Assembly (NCBI RefSeq): GCF_005144585.1
Contig: NZ_SSMQ01000009.1
Span: 1-64,000, forward strand
DNA from: Polyangium fumosum
GTDB taxonomy: Bacteria > Myxococcota_A > Polyangia > Polyangiales > Polyangiaceae
DNA: 64,000 nucleotides
Direction of reading: 5' to 3'
The stretch's first letter is position 1. Each line of letters starts with the position of its first letter. This document shows positions 6,669-16,433 of this stretch, piece by piece. A model generated the notes under the pieces. The model was not told the origin of the DNA, ran no database searches, and saw only the letters and a program-made list of their open reading frames with translations. The translations under genes and the position numbers were made by a program.

Positions 6669-8960
6669 ATGAACATGCGCGGAACGATGCGCGTCGCGGC
6701 GCTCGGGCTGCTCGCGGGCGGAATGGTGTTCGCCTGCGGAGACGGCGGGAGCACGACCTCCACGGGCACGAACACGGGCGGCTCCGGCGGCACGGGCGGC
6801 GGCCCGACCGGCGGCGGCGGGACGGGCGGGGACGCGGGGTCGGGCGGCGACGTGTTCACGGACGCCGGATGCCCGCCGGCGCAGATCTGCGGCGATGCGT
6901 GTTGTCCCACGGGCGAGACCTGCGCGCTCGGGACGACGTGCGCCCGCGCGCAGCCGCCTTGCACGACGAACGACGATTGCTTGTTCGATAGCTACTGCAA
7001 CGAGGGGCAATGCGTCCCTTATGGCATTCCCGGCGCGCAGGAGAACGATCCGAGCTGCACGAGCCCCGTGGAGATCGGTGCCATCGTGCCGTCGGAGCAA
7101 TGCCGCTGGACCGGGCCGCCCGACGGCGACGCGCATCCGAACAACTTCCAGGTGATGGCCACGCCCGTCGTCGTCGATTTCGACTTCGACAGCGACCCGA
7201 ATACGCTCTCGCCCTCGATCGTCTTCACCTCGTTCCCCACGGCGGGCAGCTACACGAACCCCGGCGTCCTGCGCGTCATCAGCGGGAAGGATTGCTCGCA
7301 ACAGTGGAGCTTCGACGCCGCGGGGGACGCGACCATGTCGCCCGCGTCGGTGGCCGTGGGGGACCTCGACGGCGACGGCCGGGCGGAGATCGTCGCGGCG
7401 CGCCACGGCGGCGGCGTCCTCGCGTTCCGCTTCGATCCCGCGACGAATACGTTCGCGCAGCTCTGGCGCTCCGGCACGTGCCCGGGAGGCTCCGGCCCGC
7501 CCACCACGTTCGACACGACGGGCGGATCCGACAAATGGAGCGGGCCTTCGATTCACGACCTCGACGACGACGGCAAACCCGAGATCCTCTACGGGGCCAC
7601 GGTATACCGCGCCGATGGCTGCATGGCCTCGAACGGACTCGGCTTCCCGGCCTACAGCAAGGGCGTCGTGCCCGTCGTCGCCGACGTCGACGAGGATGGG
7701 AAGATGGAGCTCGTGCTCGGCAATGGGATCCATCAATGGGATTCCGCGGCCGGCGATTGGGTCGCGGAGGCCTATTTCACGCCCGGCAACCTCGCCGCGG
7801 GTCAGGTGGCCGTCGCCGAGCTCGGCAGCTTCCCGCTCGACGCGTTCGGCGGGCAGGATCGCGCCGAGATCGTGGTCGTGTCGGGCGGGAACATCCGCGT
7901 GCAGACGCTCGCCGGCACGGTGGTCTTCGGGCCCGTCACGATCCCGGGCGGCGGCACGGGCGGTCCCCCCACGATCGCCGATTTCGACGGGGATGGCCGG
8001 CGCGAATTCGCGAGCGCGGGCGGGACGCAGTACGTCGTCTTCGATTTCGACTGCCTCGCGGGCGGCGACCCCGCGAAATGCGGAGGGCAATCGCCCGGCA
8101 CGGGCATCCTCTGGAGCCAGCCTTCGAAGGACGCGAGCTCCAACGTGACCGGGTCGAGCGTCTTCGATTTCGATTACGACGGCAAGGCCGAGGCGGTCTA
8201 CGCCGACGAATGTTTCCTCCGGGTCTACGACGGGACCACGGGGGCCGTCATTTACAGCGTCGCGCGTTCGTCGGGGACGACCTACGAGAACCCCGTGATC
8301 GTGGACGTGGACGGGGATTACCACACGGAGATCGTCACGGCCGTGAACAACTACGCGGGCAACCTCGGCTGCCCCGCCACGGATCCGCTCTTCCCGAATG
8401 CGACGTTCGCCCAGAACCACGGCATTCTGGTCCTGCGCGACGAGCAGGAGCGCTGGGCGGCCTCGCGGCCGGTGTGGAATCAGCACGCGTACGCCGTCAC
8501 GCACGTCGGTGATCACGGCGAGATCCCCAAGACGTCGAGCGTGGCGGTCAACTGGAAGGCGCCGGAGCTCAACAATTTCCGCCAGAACGTGCAAGGCGAC
8601 CTCGAAGCGCTCGGGCAACCCGATCTCACGGCGGGCGGGGACGTGGGCGCCGTGAAATGCGTGGGGACCCTCGCGACGATCGAGGCCCGGGTATGCAACC
8701 GCGGCACGCTCCCGATGGTGAGCGGCACCGAGGTCACGTTTTATGACGGCTCGGCGATGGGGCCCGCGCTCTGCACGGCCGCGATCCCGGTCGCGCTCGG
8801 CGTGAAGGAGTGCACGATCGTGAGTTGCCAGGCGGATCTCGGCGGCAAGAAGCTCGACATCTACGTCCGCGTCGACCCGCAGACGCAGACGCTCGAGTGC
8901 CACGAGAAGAACAACGACGCCCTTTATACCGGCGTCGAGTGCGGCGCCGTGCCGAACTGA
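6669..8960 (+). CDS. Secreted FG-GAP/VCBS-like repeat lipoprotein
   Basis: 763 residues. The start is supported by GAGG at 6657-6660. A signal peptide ends in a lipobox (MVFAC, Cys23). A Gly/Thr-rich linker of about 35 residues follows, then a short Cys-rich segment (about 60-115). Most of the protein (about 150-660) is repeats of the 'DxDxDGxxE(I/L)V' kind, such as DLDGDGRAEIVAA and DVDEDGKMELVLG, which form Ca-binding beta-propeller blades in FG-GAP/VCBS proteins. The last about 90 residues resemble a CARDB/APHP beta-sandwich ('VCNRGTLPMVSGTEVTFYDG'). Probably anchored in the outer membrane and surface-exposed; substrate unknown. Confidence 0.88.
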   Translation: MNMRGTMRVAALGLLAGGMVFACGDGGSTTSTGTNTGGSGGTGGGPTGGGGTGGDAGSGGDVFTDAGCPPAQICGDACCPTGETCALGTTCARAQPPCTTNDDCLFDSYCNEGQCVPYGIPGAQENDPSCTSPVEIGAIVPSEQCRWTGPPDGDAHPNNFQVMATPVVVDFDFDSDPNTLSPSIVFTSFPTAGSYTNPGVLRVISGKDCSQQWSFDAAGDATMSPASVAVGDLDGDGRAEIVAARHGGGVLAFRFDPATNTFAQLWRSGTCPGGSGPPTTFDTTGGSDKWSGPSIHDLDDDGKPEILYGATVYRADGCMASNGLGFPAYSKGVVPVVADVDEDGKMELVLGNGIHQWDSAAGDWVAEAYFTPGNLAAGQVAVAELGSFPLDAFGGQDRAEIVVVSGGNIRVQTLAGTVVFGPVTIPGGGTGGPPTIADFDGDGRREFASAGGTQYVVFDFDCLAGGDPAKCGGQSPGTGILWSQPSKDASSNVTGSSVFDFDYDGKAEAVYADECFLRVYDGTTGAVIYSVARSSGTTYENPVIVDVDGDYHTEIVTAVNNYAGNLGCPATDPLFPNATFAQNHGILVLRDEQERWAASRPVWNQHAYAVTHVGDHGEIPKTSSVAVNWKAPELNNFRQNVQGDLEALGQPDLTAGGDVGAVKCVGTLATIEARVCNRGTLPMVSGTEVTFYDGSAMGPALCTAAIPVALGVKECTIVSCQADLGGKKLDIYVRVDPQTQTLECHEKNNDALYTGVECGAVPN

Positions 8961-9007
8961 CGCCCTCCCCTCGCCTTGCCATGTATCATCCCTCCCTGGA
9001 GGTGATG

Positions 9008-10414
9008 ATGCACGCCCCCCGCTTTTCCTCGATAAAACGCCCCCTCGCCGCCCTCGGCATTCTCCTCGCGACGCTCGGCGCCGCAAAGACCGCCTCGGCC
9101 ACGGGCATGCAGGGCCATATCTACATGGCCCACTGCGCCGCCGAGCAGGTCACGGAGCCGCGGCTCCGCGCCGTCTTCGACGCCCACGAGAACGATCTCT
9201 CGAACGGCGCCTTTTTCCCCGACTCCGGCTATACCGCGGAGGACCACGATCAAGGCGAAATTCCGCACTGGGAGCGATACGTTCAAGGATACGTCGAGCT
9301 GATCCGGACGAAGTACGGAGACAAACCGCTCGACAACCCGGAAGCCGCGGTGCACGTGGCGTTCTTGATGGGGCTCGCGGCCCATGGGATCACGGATTCG
9401 ACGTTTGATTCGCTGCTCTACGAGCGCGCGGACCAGGTCGACCCGGGAGACATGGATACCTTCGACATGGCGATGGATATCTTCCTCGTCCACGACCATC
9501 CGCGGTACTACCTGCCCGAGGTCGCCGTCGACACGAAGGCGCAAAGCGAGATCTTCGAGCAGAAGATCGCCCATCCCGTGACACCCGAGGCGATCCAGAA
9601 GGCCATGTCGACGGCCAGGTCCGGCATCTTCTTGGTGGCGAACTACCTGTACATCGGCGCCGACGAGTACGGGGAGCGGTTCCCCTGGGCCCGGCAAAGC
9701 CTGCGGGATCCGCGGACGCCCGGCGGATATCCGTTCGGCGCCCAGGTCACGAAGGGGTATTACCGCGAGATCCTCCGCCGGCTCGACGGCGATCTTTCGG
9801 CCGACGCCGTGGTCATCGGCCAATACCCGGACGAGGCCTATCCGCTCGCGACGCTCGATAACACGCGGCCCGACGGAAACCTCGTGTTGTTCTTCGGCGA
9901 GGGAATGGACCGGGCCACGATCGACGACGCGGTCGTGACCGTGCGCGACGGCGCGGGCGCGGTGGTTCCCACGAAGGTCAGCGTGTATCGCGGCGATCAA
10001 TGGGCGAACGTCCTGCGCATCTCGGCGCAAGAGCCCTGGCAGCCGTCGACGAAATACACGGCGACCTTGCACAAGTCGATCAAGACGCTCGCCGGTGTCT
10101 CCCCGACCGAGGATCACGTCTTTTCGTTCACGACCTGCACGCCGGAATCCCCGGGCGGTGATTGCCCGGCGCAGGTCGGGCCGCCGCCCGCCTCGCCCTG
10201 CCCGAAGCTCGACGCGGCGTATACGATGCGGCCCGAGGATACGCCTCCGGAAGAGGAGGAGCCGCCCCCGCCGACGAATGTCGATCCCGTCACGCAAGAC
10301 GAGAGCGGATGTACGGCCGCGCCGGCCCGCCGCGAGGCGAGCGCCGGGTCGCTCCTCGCGCTCGCCGGCGCATGCGTGGCGCTCGTCGCGCGGCGGCGCG
10401 GCCGTCGTCCCTGA
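9008..10414 (+). CDS. Exported Zn-dependent phospholipase C-like protein with MYXO-CTERM tail
   Basis: About 468 residues. GGAGG at 8998-9002 favours the ATG at 9008; an in-frame ATG directly precedes it. A signal peptide ends near SASA (about residue 31). Residues 32-270 resemble the zinc-dependent phospholipase C / S1-P1 nuclease fold: 'GHIYMAH', 'FFPDSGY', 'HWERYVQGY', 'HVAFLMGLAAHGITDS' and 'IFLVHDHPRYYL' supply His/Asp ligands in order. An Ig-like domain follows ('LVLFFGEGMDRATIDD'), then a Pro/Glu-rich linker. The C-terminus has Gly-Cys, a hydrophobic helix (SLLALAGACVALVA) and RRRGRR, the MYXO-CTERM arrangement. Expected at the cell surface or shed. Its stop directly abuts the stop of the convergent gene. 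Confidence 0.85.
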   Translation: MHAPRFSSIKRPLAALGILLATLGAAKTASATGMQGHIYMAHCAAEQVTEPRLRAVFDAHENDLSNGAFFPDSGYTAEDHDQGEIPHWERYVQGYVELIRTKYGDKPLDNPEAAVHVAFLMGLAAHGITDSTFDSLLYERADQVDPGDMDTFDMAMDIFLVHDHPRYYLPEVAVDTKAQSEIFEQKIAHPVTPEAIQKAMSTARSGIFLVANYLYIGADEYGERFPWARQSLRDPRTPGGYPFGAQVTKGYYREILRRLDGDLSADAVVIGQYPDEAYPLATLDNTRPDGNLVLFFGEGMDRATIDDAVVTVRDGAGAVVPTKVSVYRGDQWANVLRISAQEPWQPSTKYTATLHKSIKTLAGVSPTEDHVFSFTTCTPESPGGDCPAQVGPPPASPCPKLDAAYTMRPEDTPPEEEEPPPPTNVDPVTQDESGCTAAPARREASAGSLLALAGACVALVARRRGRRP

Positions 10415-12007
10415 TCAGCCGCACATCCCGTTCGGCAAGCACCGCTCGCCGACGGCACATTGCGTGCCGCCGCAGGTGCATTGCCCGTTGCCCCCGCAGG
10501 TGCCCGCCGTTCCGGCATTACAATCGGCGTCCGCGTCGCAGCGGCACGAGGGCGCCTGCGGGATCATGCCGCCGCAAACGAAGCCGGTCGGGCAGGCTCG
10601 GCCACAAGCGCCGCAGTTCGCGGCGTCCGTGTAGGGGTCGACGCAAGCCGCGGGGCTCTGGCAGCAGAGCATGTTCGCGGCGCACGCAGCGCCGCCGTTG
10701 CACGTGCATGCATTGCCCATGCACACCTCGCCGGCCGCGCAGGTCGTCCCGTTGCAGCTACAGAGCCCCGTGGCACCGGCGCAGTTGCCACCCCCGCCGC
10801 ACTCGTTGTTCGTGTTGCAGCCGCAGAACTTCTGCTGAAGGGGACCGCGGTCGCAATCGAGGCCGCCGCTGCAATCGTTGCCGCAGCCGCCGCAGTTGGC
10901 GTCGTCTTGCTGGGCGTTACGCTCGCAGCCGTTGTCGTTGCCCATCGCGGGCCTCGAACAGTTCGCGAACCCGAGATCACACGTCGAATCACAGACGCCG
11001 GCCGTGCAGCTCTTCGAGGCGACGTTCGTCCCGGAGCACGCGCGGCCACAGGCGCCGCAGTGATTGATGTTCGTCGCCGTGTTCGTCTCGCAGCCGTCTG
11101 TCGGATCGTTGTTGCAATCGGCCGTGCCGGCCGCGCAATCGAGCTCGCACATCCCGCTCGTGCACGACGTGCCCGAGGGACAAACGTTCCCGCAGGTGCC
11201 GCAGTTCTGCGGGTCGTTCTGGAGGTTCACCTCGCAGCCCGTCCCGTCCATCATGTCGCAATCGCCGAAGCCGCCCTCGCACGCGCCGAGCGTGCACGTG
11301 CCCATGTCGCACGTCTCGGCTGCGTTCGCGAAGTCGCACGTGTCGCCGCAGAAGTTGCAATCGAGCAGCGTGCCGAGCATGGTCTCGCAACCGTCGCTCG
11401 TGTTCATGTTGCAATCGGCCGTCCCCGGCTCACAGGGGTTCGGCTCGCACTGGCCGGCGATGCAGGACTCGAAGACGGTGCAGGCCGAACCACACCCACC
11501 ACAATGCAGCGGATCCGCCTGGGTGTTCGCCTCGCAGCCGGTCTGCGCCATCATGTCGCAATCGGCAAACCCCTGCGTGCACGAGCCGAGCCCGCACTGG
11601 CCCGCCTCGCACGTCGCCGTCGCGTTCGCCGCCATGCAGACCGTACCGCACGCGCCGCAGTTGCTCGGGTCGGTGGCCGTCTCCGACTCGCATCCGCTCG
11701 TCGCGAGGCCGTCGCAATCGAAGAACCCTGCCTCGCACGTGTCCACGGCGCAGGCGCCGTTGGCACACGCGGCCGTCGCATTCGGGACGTTGCAGGGGCT
11801 GCACCCGGTGCCGCAGCCGAAGGCCGGATCGTCGGCGGCGACGCACACGTCATTGCAGCTCACCTGGCCGGTCGGGCACGCGGCCGCGCCGCCATTGCCA
11901 CCGCTGCCCCCCGTCGGTTCGAACTGATCGAAATCCTGGGTACAGCTCGCGACACCCAGGCCCGCGAGGGCCAGGGCCATGAGGGCAGACAAAACACCAA
12001 ACCGCAT
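10415..12007 (-). CDS. Cys-rich repeat lipoprotein
   Basis: 530 residues. The signal peptide ends in a lipobox (GVASC, Cys22), followed by a short Gly/Asn linker. The rest is a tandem array of Cys-rich units of about 35-60 residues with the pattern 'C..G..DC......GCE......(N/H)CG.CG..C', repeated at least seven times. A final block has variant units ('NMLCCQSPAACVDPYTDAAN'). Such arrays are common in myxobacterial secreted proteins and are probably disulfide-stabilised stalks or adhesins; that role is inferred. Stop codons of this gene and of 9008-10414 are immediately adjacent (TGA|TCA). Confidence 0.85.
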   Translation of the reverse strand: MRFGVLSALMALALAGLGVASCTQDFDQFEPTGGSGGNGGAAACPTGQVSCNDVCVAADDPAFGCGTGCSPCNVPNATAACANGACAVDTCEAGFFDCDGLATSGCESETATDPSNCGACGTVCMAANATATCEAGQCGLGSCTQGFADCDMMAQTGCEANTQADPLHCGGCGSACTVFESCIAGQCEPNPCEPGTADCNMNTSDGCETMLGTLLDCNFCGDTCDFANAAETCDMGTCTLGACEGGFGDCDMMDGTGCEVNLQNDPQNCGTCGNVCPSGTSCTSGMCELDCAAGTADCNNDPTDGCETNTATNINHCGACGRACSGTNVASKSCTAGVCDSTCDLGFANCSRPAMGNDNGCERNAQQDDANCGGCGNDCSGGLDCDRGPLQQKFCGCNTNNECGGGGNCAGATGLCSCNGTTCAAGEVCMGNACTCNGGAACAANMLCCQSPAACVDPYTDAANCGACGRACPTGFVCGGMIPQAPSCRCDADADCNAGTAGTCGGNGQCTCGGTQCAVGERCLPNGMCG

Positions 12008-12134
12008 CGACGCCTCCGTCGGGGAAAACCGCGACCGCGGCCACGATTATCCAGATCGACGGAAAGTTCAATTGTTTTGTCGATGTACGCCCGGCAGAAG
12101 GGCGCGCGCGCCGGCCGCCAAAGCGGAGGTGTCG

Positions 12135-13658
12135 TCAGGCTTCGGCCTTCACGGCCGTCGCCTCGGTCCTGCCGAAGATCCGCGTGAGGACGACGTAGAG
12201 GCCACCCGAGACGAAGAAGCCCACGAACCAGGCATAGTTGTAGAGCTTCATCCACATCGGGTCGACGGTCATGACCTTGATCGTCCCGAGGAAGCCCGGC
12301 AGGTTCGGCAGGATGCCCGCGCAGAGGGCGATGATCGCCGCCAGGTTGAAGCCGCCCCGGTACCAGTAGGAGCCCTCGCGCACGTAGAGCTGCACGAGGT
12401 CGAGCTTCGTTTTGCGGACGATGAAATAATCCGCGATGAGGATGCCGCCGATGGCGCCGAGCAGCGCCGAATACCCGACGAGCCACGTGAAGATGTATCC
12501 CGAGGGGTCCGAGACGAGGCGCCAGGGCTGGATCAGAATGCCAATCACGCCCGTGATGAAGCCGCCCGTGCGGAACGAGATGCCCTTCGGCCAGAGGTTC
12601 GCGAAATCGTTCGCCGGGCTCACCACGTTCGCTGCGATGTTCGTCGCGAGCGTGGCGATGCAGAGCGAGAAGAGCGCGACCACGAGCAGGACCGGGTTCT
12701 TGAACTTCGTGATGAGCACGACCGGATCCCAGATCGTCTCGCCATAGATCACGGCCGTCGCCGAGGTGACCGCCACGCCGATGAACGAATAGAGGCCCAT
12801 CGTGGTGGGCAGCCCGAGCGCCTGCCCTACGACCTGATCCCGCTGCGAATACGCATACCGCGTGAAATCAGGGATGTTGAGCGAGAGCGTCGCCCAGAAG
12901 CCGATCATGCCCGTGAGCGCGGGGAAAAAGAACGACCAGAACTGGCCCTCTTTCTTCCCGCCCGCAGCAAACGCCGAGGGCGTGTCGAGCATCGGGCCGA
13001 ACCCGCCCGCCTTGCCATAGGCCCATGCGAGCAGCGCGAGCCCGAGCGCGATGAGCAAGGGGGCTTTGATGTTCAGGAGGACCCGGATCGAGTCGATCCC
13101 CTTGTGGATGACCCACATGTTGATCCCCCAGAAAAACAGGAAGCAGAGGAGCTGGGGGAGGCTGATGCCGAGGATGTTCGCGGGCGCGCTCTCCCACGAG
13201 GGGACGAACACGGCGATGATCTTGTAAATCGCCCAGCCCCCGATCCACGCCTGGATCCCGAACCAGCCACACGCGACGAGCGCGCGCAGGATCGCCGGGA
13301 TGTTCGCGCCGAGAATGCCAAACGACGGGCGGCAATACACCGGGAAGGGAATGCCGTACTTGGTGCCCGCGTGCGCATTCAGGATCATCGGCAAGAGGAC
13401 GATCGTATTGCCGAGGAAGATCGTGACCACGGCCTGCCACCAGCTCATCCCCTCGGCGATGAGCGAGGAGGCGAGCATGTACGTGGGCACGCAGGCCGAC
13501 ATGGAGATCCAGAGCGCGGCGATGTCCTTCATCGCCCACTTGCGATCCTTGATCCGTGTCGGCTCGAGGTCGTGGTTGATGTAGGGCGAGACGATCTCGC
13601 CCTCGATCTCGTGAATGTCACCAGAGACGCGGACGGCGATGCGAGCGTCGGTCGTCAT
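12135..13658 (-). CDS. NCS1 family nucleobase/hydantoin:cation symporter
   Basis: 507 residues with about 12 hydrophobic helices, an inner-membrane permease of the NCS1 (Mhp1/PucI/allantoin permease) family. Family features include the N-terminal 'DIAALWISMSACVPTYMLAS', 'GIPFPVYCRPSFGILGANIP' and 'NIPDFTRYA'. It is the last gene of the pyrimidine catabolic operon, 30 nt after preA, so uracil, thymine or a hydantoin-type compound is the likely substrate. Which one cannot be told from sequence. Confidence 0.92.
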   Translation of the reverse strand: MTTDARIAVRVSGDIHEIEGEIVSPYINHDLEPTRIKDRKWAMKDIAALWISMSACVPTYMLASSLIAEGMSWWQAVVTIFLGNTIVLLPMILNAHAGTKYGIPFPVYCRPSFGILGANIPAILRALVACGWFGIQAWIGGWAIYKIIAVFVPSWESAPANILGISLPQLLCFLFFWGINMWVIHKGIDSIRVLLNIKAPLLIALGLALLAWAYGKAGGFGPMLDTPSAFAAGGKKEGQFWSFFFPALTGMIGFWATLSLNIPDFTRYAYSQRDQVVGQALGLPTTMGLYSFIGVAVTSATAVIYGETIWDPVVLITKFKNPVLLVVALFSLCIATLATNIAANVVSPANDFANLWPKGISFRTGGFITGVIGILIQPWRLVSDPSGYIFTWLVGYSALLGAIGGILIADYFIVRKTKLDLVQLYVREGSYWYRGGFNLAAIIALCAGILPNLPGFLGTIKVMTVDPMWMKLYNYAWFVGFFVSGGLYVVLTRIFGRTEATAVKAEA

Positions 13659-13688
13659 GGAGGGCCCCCGCAGAGGTAGGATCAGCCG

Positions 13689-15074
13689 CTAACGTTTGGC
13701 GCGCTCGACCTCGGTGACGTGAAGGCCACCAGGTACGAAATCGGCGCCGCGCTGGACCCGATCGTTCCAGCTCTCGTTGGGTTTGCCCGAGGGCACTTCC
13801 TTCATCGTGATGCAGCCCGAGACGGGGCAAACGAGCTGGCAAAGATTGCAGCCGATGCATTCGTCGTCGTCGACGAACGGCACGCGTGCCCCCGGCGCCC
13901 CGCCCCTCGCCGTGACCGCGCGGTCCGGGATGAGCTTCGGGATGTGGGTATGCCCCGCCTTGCGCGCCTGCTCCTCGGTGCGGCCAGGCAGGTGGATGCA
14001 CTGGTGCGCGCCGTCCATGCAGGCGACGTAGCAGAGCTGGCAGCCGATGCATTTGTCGGTCGAGATGTCCGCGACGACGCGATACCCGAGGTCGAGCTCG
14101 CCCCAGTTCTTGTATTGCGGCGCGGCACGGCCCCGGAGGTCCAGGATCGATTTCATGCCCTTCGAATCGAGGAAATCGTTCAGGCCCTCGATCATGTCCT
14201 CGACGATGCGGTAGCCGTAATGCATGACCGCCGTGCAGACCTGCACGCTCGTGCAGCCGAGCGCGATGAACTCGGCCGCGTCGCGCCAGTTCGAGATGCC
14301 GCCGATGCCCGAAATCGGGAGCTTTGAAACGTACGGATGCCGCGTCAACTCGCCGACCATGTGCAGCGCGACGGGCTTGACCGCCGGGCCACAATAACCG
14401 CCGTTCGTCGAGGCGTTCCCGACGCGCGGCAAGGGCACCATCCGGTCGAGATCGATGGCCATGATCGACTTGATGGTATTGATCAAAGAAATCGCGTGCG
14501 CCCCGGATTCGAGCACCGCCTCGCCCGGCTCGACGATGTCCGTCACGTTGGGGCTCAGCTTGACGATGACCGGCTTCGTCGCGAATTCGACGGCCCAGCG
14601 CGCGATCTCCCGAAGCACCTTCGGCTCCGAGCTCACGGCCGAGCCCATCCCGCGCTCACACATGCCGTGTGGGCAGCCGAAATTGAGCTCGTGGCCGTCC
14701 GAGCCCGCCTCCTCGGCGCGCTGAATGATCTCCTTCCACTCCTCCTTCGTCTCGACCATGAGCGAAGTAATGACGGCGTGGTTCGGATAACGGCGCTTGA
14801 CCTCGCGAATCTCGCGGAAGTTCACTTCGAGCGGGCGGTCCGTGATGAGCTCGATGTTGTTGAGCCCCATCATGCGCGTATTGCCGTAATCGATGCCGCC
14901 GAACCGGCTCGACACGTTGACGATCGGATTGCCGAGCGTCTTCCACACAGCGCCGCCCCAGCCGGCGTCGAACGCGCGCATGACCTGGTCGCCCGTGTTC
15001 GTGGGCGGCGCCGAGGCGAGCCAGAACGGGTTCGGGCTCTTGATACCCGCGAAATCAATCGATAGATCTGCCAT
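13689..15074 (-). CDS. preA: NAD-dependent dihydropyrimidine dehydrogenase subunit PreA
   Basis: Reduces uracil and thymine to their 5,6-dihydro forms together with PreT. 461 residues. The FMN-binding TIM barrel (about 1-320) resembles dihydroorotate dehydrogenase, with 'NFGCPHG' and 'ISGIGGISNWRDA'. Two ferredoxin-type 4Fe-4S motifs follow: 'CIGCQLCYVAC' and 'CIGCNLCQLVCP'. Starts 3 nt after the preT stop. The active-site Cys in 'PHGMCERGMGS' is in the position expected of the family. Confidence 0.95.
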   Translation of the reverse strand: MADLSIDFAGIKSPNPFWLASAPPTNTGDQVMRAFDAGWGGAVWKTLGNPIVNVSSRFGGIDYGNTRMMGLNNIELITDRPLEVNFREIREVKRRYPNHAVITSLMVETKEEWKEIIQRAEEAGSDGHELNFGCPHGMCERGMGSAVSSEPKVLREIARWAVEFATKPVIVKLSPNVTDIVEPGEAVLESGAHAISLINTIKSIMAIDLDRMVPLPRVGNASTNGGYCGPAVKPVALHMVGELTRHPYVSKLPISGIGGISNWRDAAEFIALGCTSVQVCTAVMHYGYRIVEDMIEGLNDFLDSKGMKSILDLRGRAAPQYKNWGELDLGYRVVADISTDKCIGCQLCYVACMDGAHQCIHLPGRTEEQARKAGHTHIPKLIPDRAVTARGGAPGARVPFVDDDECIGCNLCQLVCPVSGCITMKEVPSGKPNESWNDRVQRGADFVPGGLHVTEVERAKR

Positions 15075-15077
15075 GTC

Positions 15078-16433
15078 TCAGGCTCCCACGCCCATCAGGT
15101 ACGCGTGCATGCTCGTGACCGCGATCTTCGCCTCGGCGACCGCGTTCACGACCTCCTTGCCGCCATTGACGCAATCGCCGGCGCTCCAGACCTTGGGGTT
15201 GCCGGTGCGATACGTCTTCGGATCGACGATGACCCGGCCGCGCATGTCGAGCTCGACGCCCGGAAACGAGCGCGCGACCTCGGTCATGCGACTCTGGCCG
15301 ACCGCGACGACCACGAGGTCCGCCCGGAGGTCCTCCTCGGTGCCGGCGACGGGCTTTTTGTCCTCGGTCCGGATCACGCGCATACCCGTGATTTTGCCGA
15401 CGTTGTCCCGTAAAACCGCGACCGGCGAGCGCTCGCAAAGGACCTTCATGCCGTCGACGCGGCCGCTCGCGAGCTCGTGCTCGTAGGCCGAGAGGTCCTC
15501 CTCGCCGCCGCGGTAGAGCATGGTCGCGTCGATGCCGAGCAAGGCGAGCTCGTGCGCGACGTCGACCGCCGTATTGCCGCCGCCGACGACGATCGCCCGG
15601 TCGACGCCCTTGAAGCGCAGCGTCGGGTCGGCCTTGAGCCGCTCGATGAGGTGCGTCGCGCCCACCACGCCGCCGCCGTCCTCGCCAGGGATCTTGAGGC
15701 GCGAATCCGGGCCGAGGCCGAGGCCGAGGAAGACCGCGTCGTATTGCTGGAGCAGCGACGAGGCCGAGACCTCCTCGGACGAGCCCGAGACAGGGACGAT
15801 CTCCACGCCCTGGTACAGCTCGACATTGCCGAGCGAGAGCACCCAGGTGATCTCCTGGAGCGCCTCCTCGACCTTCATCTTGTACGGGGCGATGCCCAGC
15901 GTATTGAGGCCGCCCGGCAGGAGCTTCTTTTCGTAAATGGCCGCCTCGTGCCCTTCGAGCGCGAGCCAGCCGGCCGCCGCGACGGACGCCGGGCCCGCGC
16001 CGACGAGCGCGATGCGCTTGCCCGTCGGCGCCTTGGGCTTGAAGATCTGCGGATCCTCGGCGAGCGCCTTCTCGACGGCATACCGCTGGAGCCGGCCGAT
16101 CTTGATCGGATCACGGTGCCAGTCGTTGTAGACGCAAGCGCCGGCGCAGAGGACCTCCACCGGACAAACCTGGCCGCACGATTTGCCGAGCAGGTTCTGC
16201 GAGAGAATGGTGCGCGCCGCGCCCTTGACGTTGCCCGTGCCGATCTTCCGGATGAACGTGGGAATGTCGATCGCGGTCGGGCACGCCTTGATGCAGGGCG
16301 CGTCCACGCAATACAGGCACCGGTTCGCCTCGGCGATGGCCTCGGCGTCTTCGTACGGCGGCTTCTTGTCCTCGTACAGGACCTCGAGCCGATCCCCTTC
16401 GACGTCCGGGATGTGCGGCGAATGATGGGTCAT
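15078..16433 (-). CDS. preT: NAD-dependent dihydropyrimidine dehydrogenase subunit PreT
   Basis: Flavoprotein partner of PreA that passes electrons from NADH. 451 residues. The N-terminal Fe-S domain has two Cys clusters ('CLYCVDAPCIKACP' and 'CGQVCPVEVLCAGAC'), as in the glutamate synthase small subunit. An FAD dinucleotide site is 'GAGPASVAAAG' and the NAD(P) site is 'VVGGGNTAVDVA'. The ATG overlaps the hydA stop by 4 nt (16430-16433), so the two are translationally coupled. Confidence 0.94.
   Translation of the reverse strand: MTHHSPHIPDVEGDRLEVLYEDKKPPYEDAEAIAEANRCLYCVDAPCIKACPTAIDIPTFIRKIGTGNVKGAARTILSQNLLGKSCGQVCPVEVLCAGACVYNDWHRDPIKIGRLQRYAVEKALAEDPQIFKPKAPTGKRIALVGAGPASVAAAGWLALEGHEAAIYEKKLLPGGLNTLGIAPYKMKVEEALQEITWVLSLGNVELYQGVEIVPVSGSSEEVSASSLLQQYDAVFLGLGLGPDSRLKIPGEDGGGVVGATHLIERLKADPTLRFKGVDRAIVVGGGNTAVDVAHELALLGIDATMLYRGGEEDLSAYEHELASGRVDGMKVLCERSPVAVLRDNVGKITGMRVIRTEDKKPVAGTEEDLRADLVVVAVGQSRMTEVARSFPGVELDMRGRVIVDPKTYRTGNPKVWSAGDCVNGGKEVVNAVAEAKIAVTSMHAYLMGVGA

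Noticed and set aside
6510-9086. 858-codon minus-strand ORF covering the FG-GAP lipoprotein gene
   Set aside because: Composition is Arg/Asp/Val-rich with no domain pattern. The plus-strand frame has a signal peptide, lipobox and repeat units.
10162-12187. Long plus-strand ORFs opposite the Cys-rich repeat lipoprotein
   Set aside because: They mirror the repetitive codons of the real gene on the other strand and have no start signal or recognisable fold.
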